From Hymenobacter psychrophilus (lineage in GTDB: Bacteria; Bacteroidota; Bacteroidia; Cytophagales; Hymenobacteraceae), in assembly GCF_900107135.1 (NCBI RefSeq), contig NZ_FNOV01000010.1, positions 124,001-188,000 on the forward strand: 64,000 nucleotides of DNA. The letters run 5' to 3'. The position numbers were made by a program, and so were the translations under genes. Positions 34,348-43,893 of the stretch are shown here, piece after piece (positions within the stretch are counted from its first letter, which is position 1; every line of letters starts with the position of its first letter). Under the pieces are notes generated by a model. The model made no database searches. It saw only the letters and a program-made list of their open reading frames with translations, and was not told where the DNA came from.

Positions 34348-35982
34348 ATGAGAAAGTCATTTATTACTTCTGCCCTCGGCCTCTCGCTGGCGCTGGCCGG
34401 CCTGAGCTCCTGCCAGGATTTTCTGGCCACCACGCCCGACGACTTTGTGGCCCCGCAGGGCTTCTACAACAACGAAAGCCAGCTGACGGCGGCCCTGATG
34501 GGCGTGTACGGCAAGCTGGGCCAGGAAATTACCTACACCGGCAGCACCGAGGAATCGACGTACTCGCGCTTTTTGTCGCTGGAAGCCCCGGCGGCCACCG
34601 ACGAGATGCTGGCCCGCAGCAACACGGCGCCCGCCGTGAGCCAGTACGGCTACGACGCGGCCCACGCCAATCTGGTCAACTGCTGGAGCAACCTGTACGA
34701 GGCCATCAACCGGGCCAACGTGCTGCTCGAAAACCTGGATAAGGCCAACACCTCCGACGTGGTAAAGGCCCAGATTCGGGCCGAGGCGCTGTTTTTGCGC
34801 GGCTACTACCACTTCGTGCTGGTGGGCTACTGGGGCGATGTGCCGCTGAAGCTGCAATCGACCACCGCCGCCAACAACGTGGACATTGCCCGCACGCCCG
34901 CCGCCGAGGTGTACGCCCAGGTTATCCGCGACATGACCGAGGCCGAGGGCGTGCTCAAGAACGGCACCGAGTGGGGCCACAGCGGGCGCATCTCGAAAAC
35001 GGCCGCCGCCGGCGTGCTGGCCCGCGTGAACCTGTACGCCGCCGGCCGCCTCAACGACCCCAGCAAGTACGCCGCCGCCCGCACCTGGGCCCTGAAAGTC
35101 ATCAATTCGGGCCAGCACGGCCTCAACCCCAACTACTCGCAGATCTTTAAAAACCACTCGGCCGATATCTACGAGTTGCGCGAGAGCATGTGGGAAGTGG
35201 AGTTCAACGGCAACGGCGTGGGCAGCATCTACAACGAGGGCGGGCGCTTCGCCTCCACGCTGGGCGTGCGCAACGACATCACCGAGCTGGGCTTCATGCA
35301 GGGCACCTACGTGGCCACCGGCGTGCAGTACGCCCTCTACGGCACCGGCGACTTGCGCCGCGACTGGAACATTGCCACCTACTACTACCCCAACTACGAC
35401 GCTACGCGCGGCGCCACGCCCTACGCCAGCACCTACACCTGGGGCCGCTACATCAATAAGTGGCGGCGCGAAGGCGAGGCCTTCAAGCCCTACGCCAAAA
35501 ACCTGAGCCCCACTAACTGGCCGCTGCTGCGCTACGCCGATGTGCTGCTCATGTTTGCCGAGGCCGACAGCCAGGTAAACGGCGGCCCCACCGCCGCCGG
35601 CCTCGACGCCCTCAACCAGGTGCGCCGCCGCGGCTACGGCCTGCCCGTCGGCACCGCCGCCCCCACCGTGGATGTGCCCACCGGCCAGAGCCAGAGCGCG
35701 TTCTTCACCCGCATCAAGGACGAGCGGGGCCGGGAGCTGGCCTTCGAGGGCTGGCGCAAGCTGGACTTGCTTCGCTGGAACATCTTTTTGCCCACGCTCA
35801 AGGGCATGATTCCGATTATCAGCACCCAGGCCCCGTCGAGCAGCAATAACGCCTTGGGCTACAACGGCCGCAACTCGTCGCTGGTGCCCTACCAGAACGC
35901 CTCGGAGCGCGACCTGCTCTGGCCCATCCCGGCCAACGAGCTGGCCCTCAACAAGCTCATGACCCAGAACCCCGGCTGGTAG
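34348..35982 (+). CDS. susD: SusD/RagB outer-membrane lipoprotein
   Basis: 544 residues. The lipobox ends at C22 (LAGLSSCQDFL), followed by a SusD-like N-terminal domain (FYNNESQLTAALMGVYGKLG), tetratricopeptide-like helices (FLRGYYHFVLVGYWGDVPL) and a C-terminal RagB/SusD segment (IKDERGRELAFEGWRKLDLLRW) ending in ALNKLMTQNPGW. It binds the glycan at the cell surface and passes it to SusC. It follows susC in the same direction, but with a larger gap and an inverted repeat. Confidence 0.9.
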   Translation: MRKSFITSALGLSLALAGLSSCQDFLATTPDDFVAPQGFYNNESQLTAALMGVYGKLGQEITYTGSTEESTYSRFLSLEAPAATDEMLARSNTAPAVSQYGYDAAHANLVNCWSNLYEAINRANVLLENLDKANTSDVVKAQIRAEALFLRGYYHFVLVGYWGDVPLKLQSTTAANNVDIARTPAAEVYAQVIRDMTEAEGVLKNGTEWGHSGRISKTAAAGVLARVNLYAAGRLNDPSKYAAARTWALKVINSGQHGLNPNYSQIFKNHSADIYELRESMWEVEFNGNGVGSIYNEGGRFASTLGVRNDITELGFMQGTYVATGVQYALYGTGDLRRDWNIATYYYPNYDATRGATPYASTYTWGRYINKWRREGEAFKPYAKNLSPTNWPLLRYADVLLMFAEADSQVNGGPTAAGLDALNQVRRRGYGLPVGTAAPTVDVPTGQSQSAFFTRIKDERGRELAFEGWRKLDLLRWNIFLPTLKGMIPIISTQAPSSSNNALGYNGRNSSLVPYQNASERDLLWPIPANELALNKLMTQNPGW

Positions 35983-36013
35983 CCGGCAGACGGCAACTCT
36001 TTTCGCTTTCCAG

Positions 36014-36910
36014 ATGAAATCATTCTTCTTCCTGACCGGCACCCTGCTGGGGCTGGCTACCGCGGTGTGTGCCCAGCAGACCCCGCCGCCCCCGCCGCCC
36101 ATCCCCACCGACTCGACGGTGAAGGTGGTGACCACGCCCCCCGGCTTTACTACCGAGCTGAACGCGGTGTACACCAAAGTTGGCCCCTGGGACGGGCGCA
36201 TGGATCTGTATTTGAACAAGGCCAGCCGCAAGCCCGTGCCGGTGATTGTGAACCTGCACGGCGGGGGCTGGAACAAGGGCACCAAGGAGTCGCAGTCGGG
36301 TTTCAGCAGCTTTTTCAAGCAGGGCTGGAGCGTGGCCAACGTGGAGTACCGCCTCTCGCCCTACGCCCCGGCCCCGGCCGCCATCGAGGACGTGCGCTGC
36401 GCCCTGATTTACCTGGTCAACAACGCCAAGCAGCTCAACATCGACCCCAAAAAGATTGTGGTGCTGGGCACGTCCTCGGGCGGCCACCTGGCCCTGATGG
36501 CGGGGCTGCTCGAAAACGACCCCAAGTTTGACGCCCAGTGCAAGGCCCCCGAGCCGCTGAAAATCCGGGCCATTATTGACAAGTACGGCATTGCCGACGT
36601 GGCCCAGTGGAAAACCAAAACGGCCACCCAGTGGCTGGGCCCCAAGGCCCGCGACGCGGAGTTCGTGCAGTCGGTTTCGCCGATGAGCTACGTGAAGAAA
36701 ACCAGCCCGCCCACCTTCATCATCCACGGCGACGCCGACTCGACGGTGCCCTACGCCCAGTCGGTGGCCCTGTTCAAAAGCCTGAAAGCGGCCAAAGTGA
36801 ACACCGAGATGCTGACCATTGAAGGCGGCGAGCACGGCAAGTTTTCCAAGGAAGACAACAAGCGCGTGAGCGAGGCCATCATCGGCTTTCTGCAGGCCCA
36901 GGGCCTGTAA
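36014..36910 (+). CDS. Alpha/beta hydrolase (esterase), secreted
   Basis: 298 residues. A signal peptide (MKSFFFLTGTLLGLATAVCA) and a proline-rich spacer are followed by an esterase fold: the oxyanion-hole motif VNLHGGGW, nucleophile Ser in GTSSGGHLALM, an acidic residue in FIIHGDADSTVP and a His in EGGEHGKF. It may remove acetyl or other esters from the polysaccharide; the substrate is not shown. Its place 31 bases after susD in the alginate locus makes alginate O-acetyl esters a reasonable guess. Confidence 0.75.
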   Translation: MKSFFFLTGTLLGLATAVCAQQTPPPPPPIPTDSTVKVVTTPPGFTTELNAVYTKVGPWDGRMDLYLNKASRKPVPVIVNLHGGGWNKGTKESQSGFSSFFKQGWSVANVEYRLSPYAPAPAAIEDVRCALIYLVNNAKQLNIDPKKIVVLGTSSGGHLALMAGLLENDPKFDAQCKAPEPLKIRAIIDKYGIADVAQWKTKTATQWLGPKARDAEFVQSVSPMSYVKKTSPPTFIIHGDADSTVPYAQSVALFKSLKAAKVNTEMLTIEGGEHGKFSKEDNKRVSEAIIGFLQAQGL

Positions 36911-36933
36911 ACGGCGGGCTTACGCAGAATGGC

Positions 36934-37021
36934 TGTAGCGCGAAGCGCCAGCTTCGCGGGTCGTTGCTGACGGCCAAACGACGTCGTTCGACAATGCGCG
37001 AAGCTGGCGCTTCGCGCTACA
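36934..37021. repeat. Palindromic intergenic repeat, family G (short copy)
   Basis: TGTAGCGCGAAGCGCCAGCT at 36934-36953 is complementary to the right arm ending CGCGCTACA at 37021. It lies between the esterase and T9SS genes. Related to copies at 6470 and 47811. Confidence 0.75.
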
Positions 37022-37106
37022 GGCTCCCGGTTTCCTCCTGGGAAGTTCTGTACCCCACCAACAAGTACCAAACGCCATTTTTCACCCAACCCTTTACCCA
37101 ACAACT

Positions 37107-38207
37107 ATGCGAAACCTATTACTCGATGCTTCCGCTGCCGGCCCGCGCCGCCTGACTTCCCTGGGCAAACTGACGCTGGCCGCCGCCGTAGCCGGTTTGC
37201 TGCCGCTGGCGCCCGCCGTGGCCCAAACCGCCGGCTACGCCCAATGGTCGCTTAAAACCAACAACCAGGACAGCGTGGCGCTGCGCTCGGCGGGCCTCAC
37301 GGCGGCCCCGGCCACGTTCAGCCGCTACGTGGTGTCCAACGGCACGGTGCCGGCCAGCGGCACCACGGCCCCGGCCTACTCGGCTTCGCGCGGGCAGGCG
37401 TTTGCACCTACGGCCGAAGGCGGCGGCTGGGTTGGCTCGGCCGGCGGCCCCGGCACCAACCCCCAGCGCGGCTTCTACGAGGAGTTCACCGTCACGGCTT
37501 CGGCCCCCACCCGCCTCGATTCGCTGCTGTTTACGGCGGCGGGCGCCAGCTCGCCCAGCGGGCGGGTGGCACTGCAGTATTCGCGCAGCGGCTTCGTCAG
37601 CGACTCGGCCAACTTCAGCGCCGGCATCGGGCCGGCCTACGCGGGCTACACCTCGGGCACCGTGACGCTGCCCACCTCTGCCGGCGGCCCGCTGCCGGCC
37701 ACCGCCGACGGCTCGTTTCCGGCCACCGGGGCCACGACCACCACGCCCGCCGTGCTGCCCCAGTTCGTGAGCGCCAACGGCAACAGCGGCGTGTTCCGCT
37801 ACGCATTCAACGGCACTACGGGCCTGGTGCTGGCGGCCGGCCAGAAGCTGACCGTGCGCCTGTATTTCGCCATCAACAACTCCAACAACGGCCGCTACGC
37901 GCTGCTGAAAGACGTTACCTTCAAGGGCCGCGGCGCCGTGCTGTCGGCCGGCAAGGCCCGCCTGGCTACGGCCCTCACGGCCTACCCCAACCCGGTGGCC
38001 GGCACGCTGGAAGTGCTGCACTCGGCCGCCGCCGCGGGCGCCCACGTGGCCGTGTATTCGGTTACCGGCCAGCTCGTGGCCACGGCGGCCGCCCAGCCCG
38101 GCGCGGCCCGCACGCCCCTGGCCGTGCAGCAGCTGCCCGCCGGCATCTACCAGGTAGAATACACCGACGCCACCCAGCGCAGCACGACCCGCATCGTGAA
38201 GCAGTGA
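37107..38207 (+). CDS. T9SS-sorted secreted protein of unknown function
   Basis: 366 residues. A signal peptide (about residues 17-40, ending APAVAQT) is followed by a Ser/Thr/Gly-rich region of about 230 residues and a C-terminal type IX secretion sorting domain (YPNPVAGTLEVLH ... LPAGIYQVEYTDATQRSTTRI). The middle region may be a carbohydrate-binding beta-sandwich, but no family is recognised. It would be secreted through the type IX system and attached to the cell surface. It lies between the esterase and a beta-helix protein in the alginate locus. Confidence 0.7.
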   Translation: MRNLLLDASAAGPRRLTSLGKLTLAAAVAGLLPLAPAVAQTAGYAQWSLKTNNQDSVALRSAGLTAAPATFSRYVVSNGTVPASGTTAPAYSASRGQAFAPTAEGGGWVGSAGGPGTNPQRGFYEEFTVTASAPTRLDSLLFTAAGASSPSGRVALQYSRSGFVSDSANFSAGIGPAYAGYTSGTVTLPTSAGGPLPATADGSFPATGATTTTPAVLPQFVSANGNSGVFRYAFNGTTGLVLAAGQKLTVRLYFAINNSNNGRYALLKDVTFKGRGAVLSAGKARLATALTAYPNPVAGTLEVLHSAAAAGAHVAVYSVTGQLVATAAAQPGAARTPLAVQQLPAGIYQVEYTDATQRSTTRIVKQ

Positions 38208-38352
38208 GCGGGAAGTCGTGTGCCTGCAACATCCTGCCGCGGCAGTTGAAACGGTAGCCCGGCTCGACTGCTTCGGCAGGATGTTCGGCTTTCAAGGCGG
38301 CCCCGCGGCTTCGCGCGGCTTTCGCCGCCCATTGTTCTTTTACCCGCTGATT

Positions 38353-39402
38353 ATGGCTATGCGTACTTCCTTGTTGCTTGGCTCGGCTACCGCGGCGCTG
38401 CTTACCTTCCCGCTGGCCTGCGCCAAAACCAGCCCCTCGCCCGGCCCGGCGGTGGGGGCCGGGGGGGCGGTGGTGCCGCCCGCGGGGCGCCAGGTGGCCG
38501 TGGCCACGGCCGCCCAGTTGCAGGCCGCCCTGGGCGCGGCCCGGCCCGGCGACGTGATTACGCTGGCCGACGGCACCTACACCGGCCAGTTTAGCATTGC
38601 CCGCGGCCTGAGCGGCACGGCCGGCAACTCCATTGTGCTGCAGGGCAGCCGCCAGGCGTTGCTGCAAACCGGCAACCGCAAAAGCGGCAACGCGGCCCTG
38701 TTTCTGCTGGGCAACGAGCACTGGGAGTTCCGCGGCTTTACGGTGGCCAACTCCAAAAAAGGGGTGATGGTGGACTTCAGCAGCCACAACGTGTTTGCTG
38801 AGCTGAGCATTCTCGACATCGGGGAGGAGGGCATTCACTTTCGCCGCTTCAGCTCCTATAACGTGCTGCGCAACTCCACCATTCAGGGCACCGGCCTGGA
38901 GCAGCCCGGCTACGGCGAAGGCTGCTACATCGGGTCGGCCAAAAGCAACTGGGCCACCTACACCGAAGGCGAGCCCGACAAGTGCGACTTCAACCAGGTG
39001 CTCGACAACGTTTTCGGCAACAACGTGAAGGCCGAAAACATCGACATCAAGGAGGGCACCACCGGCGGCATCATCCGCGGCAACGCCTTCAACGGCCAAG
39101 GGCTCGACGGCGCCAACTACGCCGACAGCTGGCTCGACGTCAAGGGCAACAACAACCTCATCAGCGCCAACACCGGCACCAACGGCGGCCCCGTGCTGCT
39201 CGACGGCTACCAGACCCACGTAGCGGTGGCGGGCTGGGGCGAGGGCAACGTGTTCCGCGACAACCAGTGCGCGGTGCAGGCGGCCGGCTACGGCTTCAAC
39301 ATCCAAACCAAAAACGGCTCGGCGCTGGGCAACCAGGTGCACGCCAGCAACCGCGTAACCGGGGCCGCGGCCGGGGTGGCCAACGTGCCGGTTACGCCCT
39401 AG
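38353..39402 (+). CDS. Right-handed beta-helix lipoprotein, putative polysaccharide lyase
   Basis: 349 residues. A lipobox ends at C23 (LTFPLACAKTS). VATAAQLQAALGAARPGDVI opens a beta-helix, and then come SSYNVLRNSTIQGTGLEQPG, DNVFGNNVKAENIDIKEGT and SWLDVKGNNNLISANTGT. The helix repeats resemble pectate-lyase-like parallel beta-helix proteins, but none of the PL6 catalytic motifs is present and I cannot place it in a PL family. It could be a new lyase or a binding protein. The start MAMRTSLLL is preferred; MRTSLLL two codons later is possible. Confidence 0.65.
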   Translation: MAMRTSLLLGSATAALLTFPLACAKTSPSPGPAVGAGGAVVPPAGRQVAVATAAQLQAALGAARPGDVITLADGTYTGQFSIARGLSGTAGNSIVLQGSRQALLQTGNRKSGNAALFLLGNEHWEFRGFTVANSKKGVMVDFSSHNVFAELSILDIGEEGIHFRRFSSYNVLRNSTIQGTGLEQPGYGEGCYIGSAKSNWATYTEGEPDKCDFNQVLDNVFGNNVKAENIDIKEGTTGGIIRGNAFNGQGLDGANYADSWLDVKGNNNLISANTGTNGGPVLLDGYQTHVAVAGWGEGNVFRDNQCAVQAAGYGFNIQTKNGSALGNQVHASNRVTGAAAGVANVPVTP

Positions 39403-39492
39403 CCCCGCAGCTGCCCGCTTTCTGGCCGGCTGGTTTTGGCCAGCTGTTTCCTGATGCTATTTCCATCTTCTTCGTTAAAAACACAGTAAATC

Positions 39493-40317
39493 ATGAAACA
39501 TTCCGTTGCTTTCTTCGCGGCCCGGGCTGTTGGGGCATTCCTGCTGCTTTCGTCGTGTGCTACCCCGGCCGCCATGCCCGATCCGGGTCCCGTAACTGTA
39601 CCCGCTACCCCGCCTGTTACCCCGCCCGCTACCGACATCAGCTATCCGGGCCAGGTACTCGACCTGAGCAAGTGGAAGCTGACGCTGCCCATTGGTGCGC
39701 CCGAAAAGCCGGACGAGGTTTTTCAGCCCCAGCTGAACACGTTCGCCAACTCCAGCTTTTTCCGCCTCAACGCCACCAACGACGCCGTGCTGTTCCGGGC
39801 TAATGCCGACGGCGTGACAACCAACGGCTCGGGCTATCCGCGCTCGGAGCTGCGCGAAATGACCGTCCCCGCCACCAGCAACTCCTATAAGGCCAGCTGG
39901 TCGTCGGGCAGCGGTACGCATACGCTGCTTATCGACCAGGCCGTAACGCATTTGCCCGACGTGAAAAAGCATATCGTGGTGGGCCAGATCCATGATGCCG
40001 ACGACGACATTATCGTGTTCCGGCTTGAAGACAAAAAGCTTTTCATCAACCTCAACGGCAAAAACGGCCCTACGCTCACCAGCAACTACGCCCTCGGCAC
40101 CCGCTTCACCGTGCAGTTCGTGGTAGCCAACGACAAAACCGACTGCTACTACAACGGCACCAAGGTGTACACCTATGCCAAGAGCTTTTCGGGGGCTTAT
40201 TTCAAGGCTGGTGCCTATGTGCAGTCGAGTTGCGTGGATGATAAGAAAGTTGCCGGCGAGTTGTGCTCGGCTTATGGCGAGGTAGCCATTTATAATGTGC
40301 AGGTAACGCACCAATAG
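39493..40317 (+). CDS. PL7 family alginate lyase, lipoprotein
   Basis: 274 residues. The lipobox ends at C22 (FLLLSSCATP) and is followed by a proline-rich linker and a PL7 jelly-roll with all three signature blocks: SGYPRSELREM (RSELR), VVGQIHDADDD (QIH) and GAYFKAGAYVQSS (YFKAG). QIH-type PL7 enzymes tend to prefer guluronate-containing blocks; the preference here is not shown. It would be anchored in the outer membrane or periplasm and release oligo-alginates. A terminator hairpin follows the gene. Confidence 0.9.
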   Translation: MKHSVAFFAARAVGAFLLLSSCATPAAMPDPGPVTVPATPPVTPPATDISYPGQVLDLSKWKLTLPIGAPEKPDEVFQPQLNTFANSSFFRLNATNDAVLFRANADGVTTNGSGYPRSELREMTVPATSNSYKASWSSGSGTHTLLIDQAVTHLPDVKKHIVVGQIHDADDDIIVFRLEDKKLFINLNGKNGPTLTSNYALGTRFTVQFVVANDKTDCYYNGTKVYTYAKSFSGAYFKAGAYVQSSCVDDKKVAGELCSAYGEVAIYNVQVTHQ

Positions 40318-40333
40318 CCCGAAAGCATCTGAC

Positions 40334-40389
40334 GCACGGCGCCAAAAGCCCGGAACCACCTTGGTTTCGGGCTTTTTGGCGTCGTGTGC
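40334..40389. terminator. Terminator hairpin after PL7 gene
   Basis: GCACGGCGCCAAAAGCCCGG (40334-) pairs imperfectly with the arm CGGGCTTTTTGGCGTCGTGTGC ending at 40389; the loop is about 10 bases. Confidence 0.7.
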
Positions 40390-40471
40390 CGGGGCACCTG
40401 ATATTTGGCGGATAAATAGGTCCAGACTAGTTGCCATCGGATGCCGGACGCAGATGTAGATGCAGAGGGGT

Positions 40472-40479
40472 TAATTTTG
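40472..40479 (+). promoter_or_regulatory. TAnnTTTG-like promoter element
   Basis: TAATTTTG, 29 bases before the operator. A partner box near -33 was not found, so the transcript start is uncertain. Confidence 0.35.
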
Positions 40480-40507
40480 TTTTTTCAATAAAGCAGTGTT
40501 TTCTGAA

Positions 40508-40537
40508 AACGTTACCGGTATCGTTACCGGTAACGTT
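40508..40537. promoter_or_regulatory. LacI-family tandem operator 2 (before second susC)
   Basis: Thirty bases with two overlapping TTACCGGTAnCG-type palindromes, same layout as operators 1 and 3. Confidence 0.8.
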
Positions 40538-40824
40538 ATTTTATAAAAATAAGCATAATGCATACCATTAATAGTCTATTTTATAGGTTTTTGTCATCAA
40601 TGCTTTTACCTTGCATTGTATAAAGTGAGTAATTAATCACTCTGTATATATAGGATAATAACAAGGTGAGTTCGTGCCTTGCTGGTGCCGGAATATTATG
40701 CCGGCTCAATCCCGCTCCCAGCCACGGAGCAGGTGCTGGCCTTTCTCCTCGCCTTTGCCCGCCGACTGCTTACTCCTATCAACAGCCCGCTTTCTCCTCT
40801 GCTTCCCACCAAATCCTGTTTCCT

Positions 40825-43800
40825 ATGAAGTACGCCTCCAAACTATTGGGCCCGCTGGGACTGGCGCTGACCACGCTGGCCATCAGCCCGGCCCTTGCCC
40901 AGACGACGAGCAGCATCGCGGGCAAAGTAACCGGCCCCGACGGCGCGGGTATGCCCGGCGTAACGGTGGTGGTAAAGGGCACGAACCAGGGCACCAGCAC
41001 CGATGGCGACGGCGCTTTCCGGCTCGAAAACGTGAGCCCGACGGCCGTGCTCGTGTTCAGTTCCATCGGCTCGAAGCCCCAGGAGATGCCGGTAAACGGC
41101 CGCACCCAGCTCAGCGTGGCCCTGCAGGACGACAGCCAGGCCCTCGATGAGGTGGTGGTGGTGGGCTACGGCACCCAGCGTAAATCGCACCTGACGGGGG
41201 CGGTGGCGAAGGTGACCAATGAGAACCTGCAACAGATTCCGGTGGCCCGCCCCGACCAGGCCCTGATTGGCAAGCTGGCCGGCGTGCAGATTTCGACCTC
41301 CAACGCCCAGGCCGGCTCCGCGCCTACTATTCAGGTGCGGGGGGCGGCCTCCGTCACGGCTGGCACCTCGCCGCTGATTGTGGTGGACGGCTACCCCGTG
41401 CCCACCGATTTGTCGGCCATCGACATGAACGACGTGGAAAGCATCGAGGTGCTGAAAGACGCCGCCTCGGCCGCTATTTATGGTTCGCGCGGGGCCAACG
41501 GCGTGATTCTGGTGACCACCAAGAGCGGCAAGTCGGGCAAAACCAAGGTGACGTTCAACACCTACTTCGGGGGCAAGGAGACCGTTAAGCGCCTGCCGCT
41601 CTACAACCTCGACGACTGGGCCAGCTACGTGCGCGGCCAGAACAACGACGTGCTGTCGCCCGAAATCCAGCAGGCCCAGCGCATCAATGCCGGCACCGAC
41701 GCCCAGGACGCGGTGTTCCGGCGCGGCTACATGCAGAGCTACCAGGCCAACGTGCAGGGTGGGGGTGAGGCGGCCCGCTTCTTCATCTCAGGCAGCTACC
41801 TCAAAGATCAGGGCGTGGTCATCAACAACGACTACACCAAGTACAATGTGCGGGCCAACGTGGATTTCAAGCTGAGCGAGCGGTTTGAAGCCGGCGTGAG
41901 CCTGAACCCTTCGTACACCAAGCAAAACGAGCTGGCTGTGTCGCTGCACGATGCCATCCGCTCGATTCCGGCCTGGATGCCCATTTACACCACTGAAGCC
42001 ACGGCCGCCCTCACCGGCAAGCCCGTCGGCTCTTACCAGCACCAGCGCGACTTCGACCCGGCCCGCAACCCGTTCTATAAAGCCACCGGCCTGACCGGCA
42101 TCTCGACCAGCGGCGACAACAACGGCATTGCCCAGATTGAGGGCCAGCCCCAGAGCAACACCGAGTTGCGCACCATCACGAATGCTTACGTGAAGGTGAA
42201 GATTCTGCCGGGCCTGACGCTGCGCTCCTCGCTGGGCTTTTTCACCCGCAGCTACGAGCGCGACTACTTCCAGGCTTCCTTCGCCAAAACCGACGCCTTT
42301 ACCCAGGGCGATGCCATGGCCCGCGCCGCCACCCGCGCCATCGTGAACACCCGGCAGGTGCTCGACGTGCTCAACGAAAACATCTTCAACTACCAGCGCG
42401 AAATCGGCCAGCACACCTTCGATGCCGTGGCCGGCTACACGGTGCAGGGCACCGAGTATAGCAACACCGACGGTACGGCCGTGAATTTCGCCACCGACAA
42501 CATCCGCACGCTCAACGCGGGCACGGTGTCGGCCGTGTCGTCGAGCAAGGAGCAGAACCGGCTGCAATCGGCCCTGTTCCGGGTGAATTATGCCTTCCGC
42601 GACACCTATTTGCTGTCGTTGGGCTCGCGCTGGGATGGCTCGTCGCGCTTCGGGGCCGATAACCGCTGGGGCTTCTTCCCCTCGGCCTCGCTGGGCGTGC
42701 GCATCAGCGAAATGCCGTTTCTGAAGGGCAACGAAACGCTGAGCGAGCTCAAGCTACGGGCCTCGTTCGGGGCCACCGGCAACAACAACATCGGCAACTA
42801 CAGCAGCCGGGCGCTGGTGTCGCCGGCGGGTGCCATTCTGGGCTCCTCCGAGGGCGTGGTGCCGGGCTTCAACGTGAGCAGCTACGGCAACCGCGACCTG
42901 GGCTGGGAGCGCACCTTCTCGCTGAACACGGGTATTGATATTGGCGTGTTCCAGAACCGCGTGCGCCTGGCCGTGGATGCCTACCAGTCGACCACCGACC
43001 GGCTGCTGCTCAACGTGCCGCTCTCCAGCGTCACGGGCTTCGACAGCTACCTGGCCAACCAGGGCAAAATTCAAAACCGGGGCATCGAGTTCGAGCTGAC
43101 CACCCGCATCATGGAAGCCGGCAAGCTGAAGTGGGATTTGTCGGCCGTGGGCACCCGGGTGCGCAACGAGCTGGTAAACCTGGGCGGCACCGAGCGGCTC
43201 GTCAGCACCGGCGACCCCAAGCGCAACAACTTCTTTTTGGCCCAGGTGGGCCAGCCGCTGGTGCAGTACTACGGCTACAAGTTCGACCGCGAGGTGCCGA
43301 TTACGGGCAGCAACTACTGGCCCATCGGGGTGGCTTCGGAGCGCGTGTTCGTGAAGGATTTGAACGGCGACGGCAAGATTGACAGCAACGACCGCACGGT
43401 GCTCGGCAGCCCCTACCCCAAGTTCACCTGGGGCCTGACCAACACCCTGCGCTACGGGCCCGTGGACCTGAGTTTCGTGCTCCAGGGCTCGCACGGCGCT
43501 AAAATCTTCAACATCGACCCCCACTACTACGAGGGGCAGTTCACGGCCACCGGTTCCTCGGCCTACCTGGCCCTGCCGGCCGCCGAGCAGGCTTTCACCC
43601 GCATCAAAAGCGAAACTGATTACGAAGTGCAGGACGCCTCCTACGTGGCCCTGCGCAACCTGAACATCGGTTACGCCGTGCCGGTCAGCTTCAGTAAGAA
43701 GGCGGGCATGAGCAGCCTGCGGGTGTACATGACGGCGGCCAACCTGTTTTACAGCATGGCCAAGGACTACACCAGCCTCAACCCGGAAGGCGTTTCGGCC

Positions 43801-43893
43801 GATTTCAGCGCTGACCCGCTGCGCCAGGGCTGGCAGAAAGGGGCCTACCCCATCGCCCGCACCGTGGCCTTCGGCATCAACGCCGAGTTTTAA
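40825..43893 (+). CDS. susC: SusC/RagA TonB-dependent outer-membrane transporter (second pair)
   Basis: 1022 residues. MKYASKLLGPLGLALTTLAI with cleavage near ALAQ, a carboxypeptidase-like domain (SIAGKVTGPDGAGMPGVTVV), the TonB-box segment DEVVVVGYGTQRKSHLTGAV, the plug (VARPDQALIGKLAGVQISTS, IYGSRGANGVILVTTKSG) and a beta-barrel ending RTVAFGINAEF. It imports oligosaccharides together with the SusD protein that follows. It is distinct in sequence from the first SusC, so it may handle a different oligomer size or block type. Confidence 0.9.
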   Translation: MKYASKLLGPLGLALTTLAISPALAQTTSSIAGKVTGPDGAGMPGVTVVVKGTNQGTSTDGDGAFRLENVSPTAVLVFSSIGSKPQEMPVNGRTQLSVALQDDSQALDEVVVVGYGTQRKSHLTGAVAKVTNENLQQIPVARPDQALIGKLAGVQISTSNAQAGSAPTIQVRGAASVTAGTSPLIVVDGYPVPTDLSAIDMNDVESIEVLKDAASAAIYGSRGANGVILVTTKSGKSGKTKVTFNTYFGGKETVKRLPLYNLDDWASYVRGQNNDVLSPEIQQAQRINAGTDAQDAVFRRGYMQSYQANVQGGGEAARFFISGSYLKDQGVVINNDYTKYNVRANVDFKLSERFEAGVSLNPSYTKQNELAVSLHDAIRSIPAWMPIYTTEATAALTGKPVGSYQHQRDFDPARNPFYKATGLTGISTSGDNNGIAQIEGQPQSNTELRTITNAYVKVKILPGLTLRSSLGFFTRSYERDYFQASFAKTDAFTQGDAMARAATRAIVNTRQVLDVLNENIFNYQREIGQHTFDAVAGYTVQGTEYSNTDGTAVNFATDNIRTLNAGTVSAVSSSKEQNRLQSALFRVNYAFRDTYLLSLGSRWDGSSRFGADNRWGFFPSASLGVRISEMPFLKGNETLSELKLRASFGATGNNNIGNYSSRALVSPAGAILGSSEGVVPGFNVSSYGNRDLGWERTFSLNTGIDIGVFQNRVRLAVDAYQSTTDRLLLNVPLSSVTGFDSYLANQGKIQNRGIEFELTTRIMEAGKLKWDLSAVGTRVRNELVNLGGTERLVSTGDPKRNNFFLAQVGQPLVQYYGYKFDREVPITGSNYWPIGVASERVFVKDLNGDGKIDSNDRTVLGSPYPKFTWGLTNTLRYGPVDLSFVLQGSHGAKIFNIDPHYYEGQFTATGSSAYLALPAAEQAFTRIKSETDYEVQDASYVALRNLNIGYAVPVSFSKKAGMSSLRVYMTAANLFYSMAKDYTSLNPEGVSADFSADPLRQGWQKGAYPIARTVAFGINAEF

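Larger units (their letters stand above)
40318..40824. other. Intergenic stretch with terminator, operator and leader
   Basis: About 500 bases with no gene. It contains the terminator at 40334-40389, a TAATTTTG element at 40472-40479 and the second tandem operator at 40508-40537, followed by an AT-rich region and a leader to the susC start at 40825. No TTG box was found at the right distance from TAATTTTG. Confidence 0.6.

Noticed and set aside
34357-36339. A 660-codon minus-strand frame opposite the first susD and the esterase
   Set aside because: Antisense shadow with valine/glycine-rich composition and no recognisable domain.
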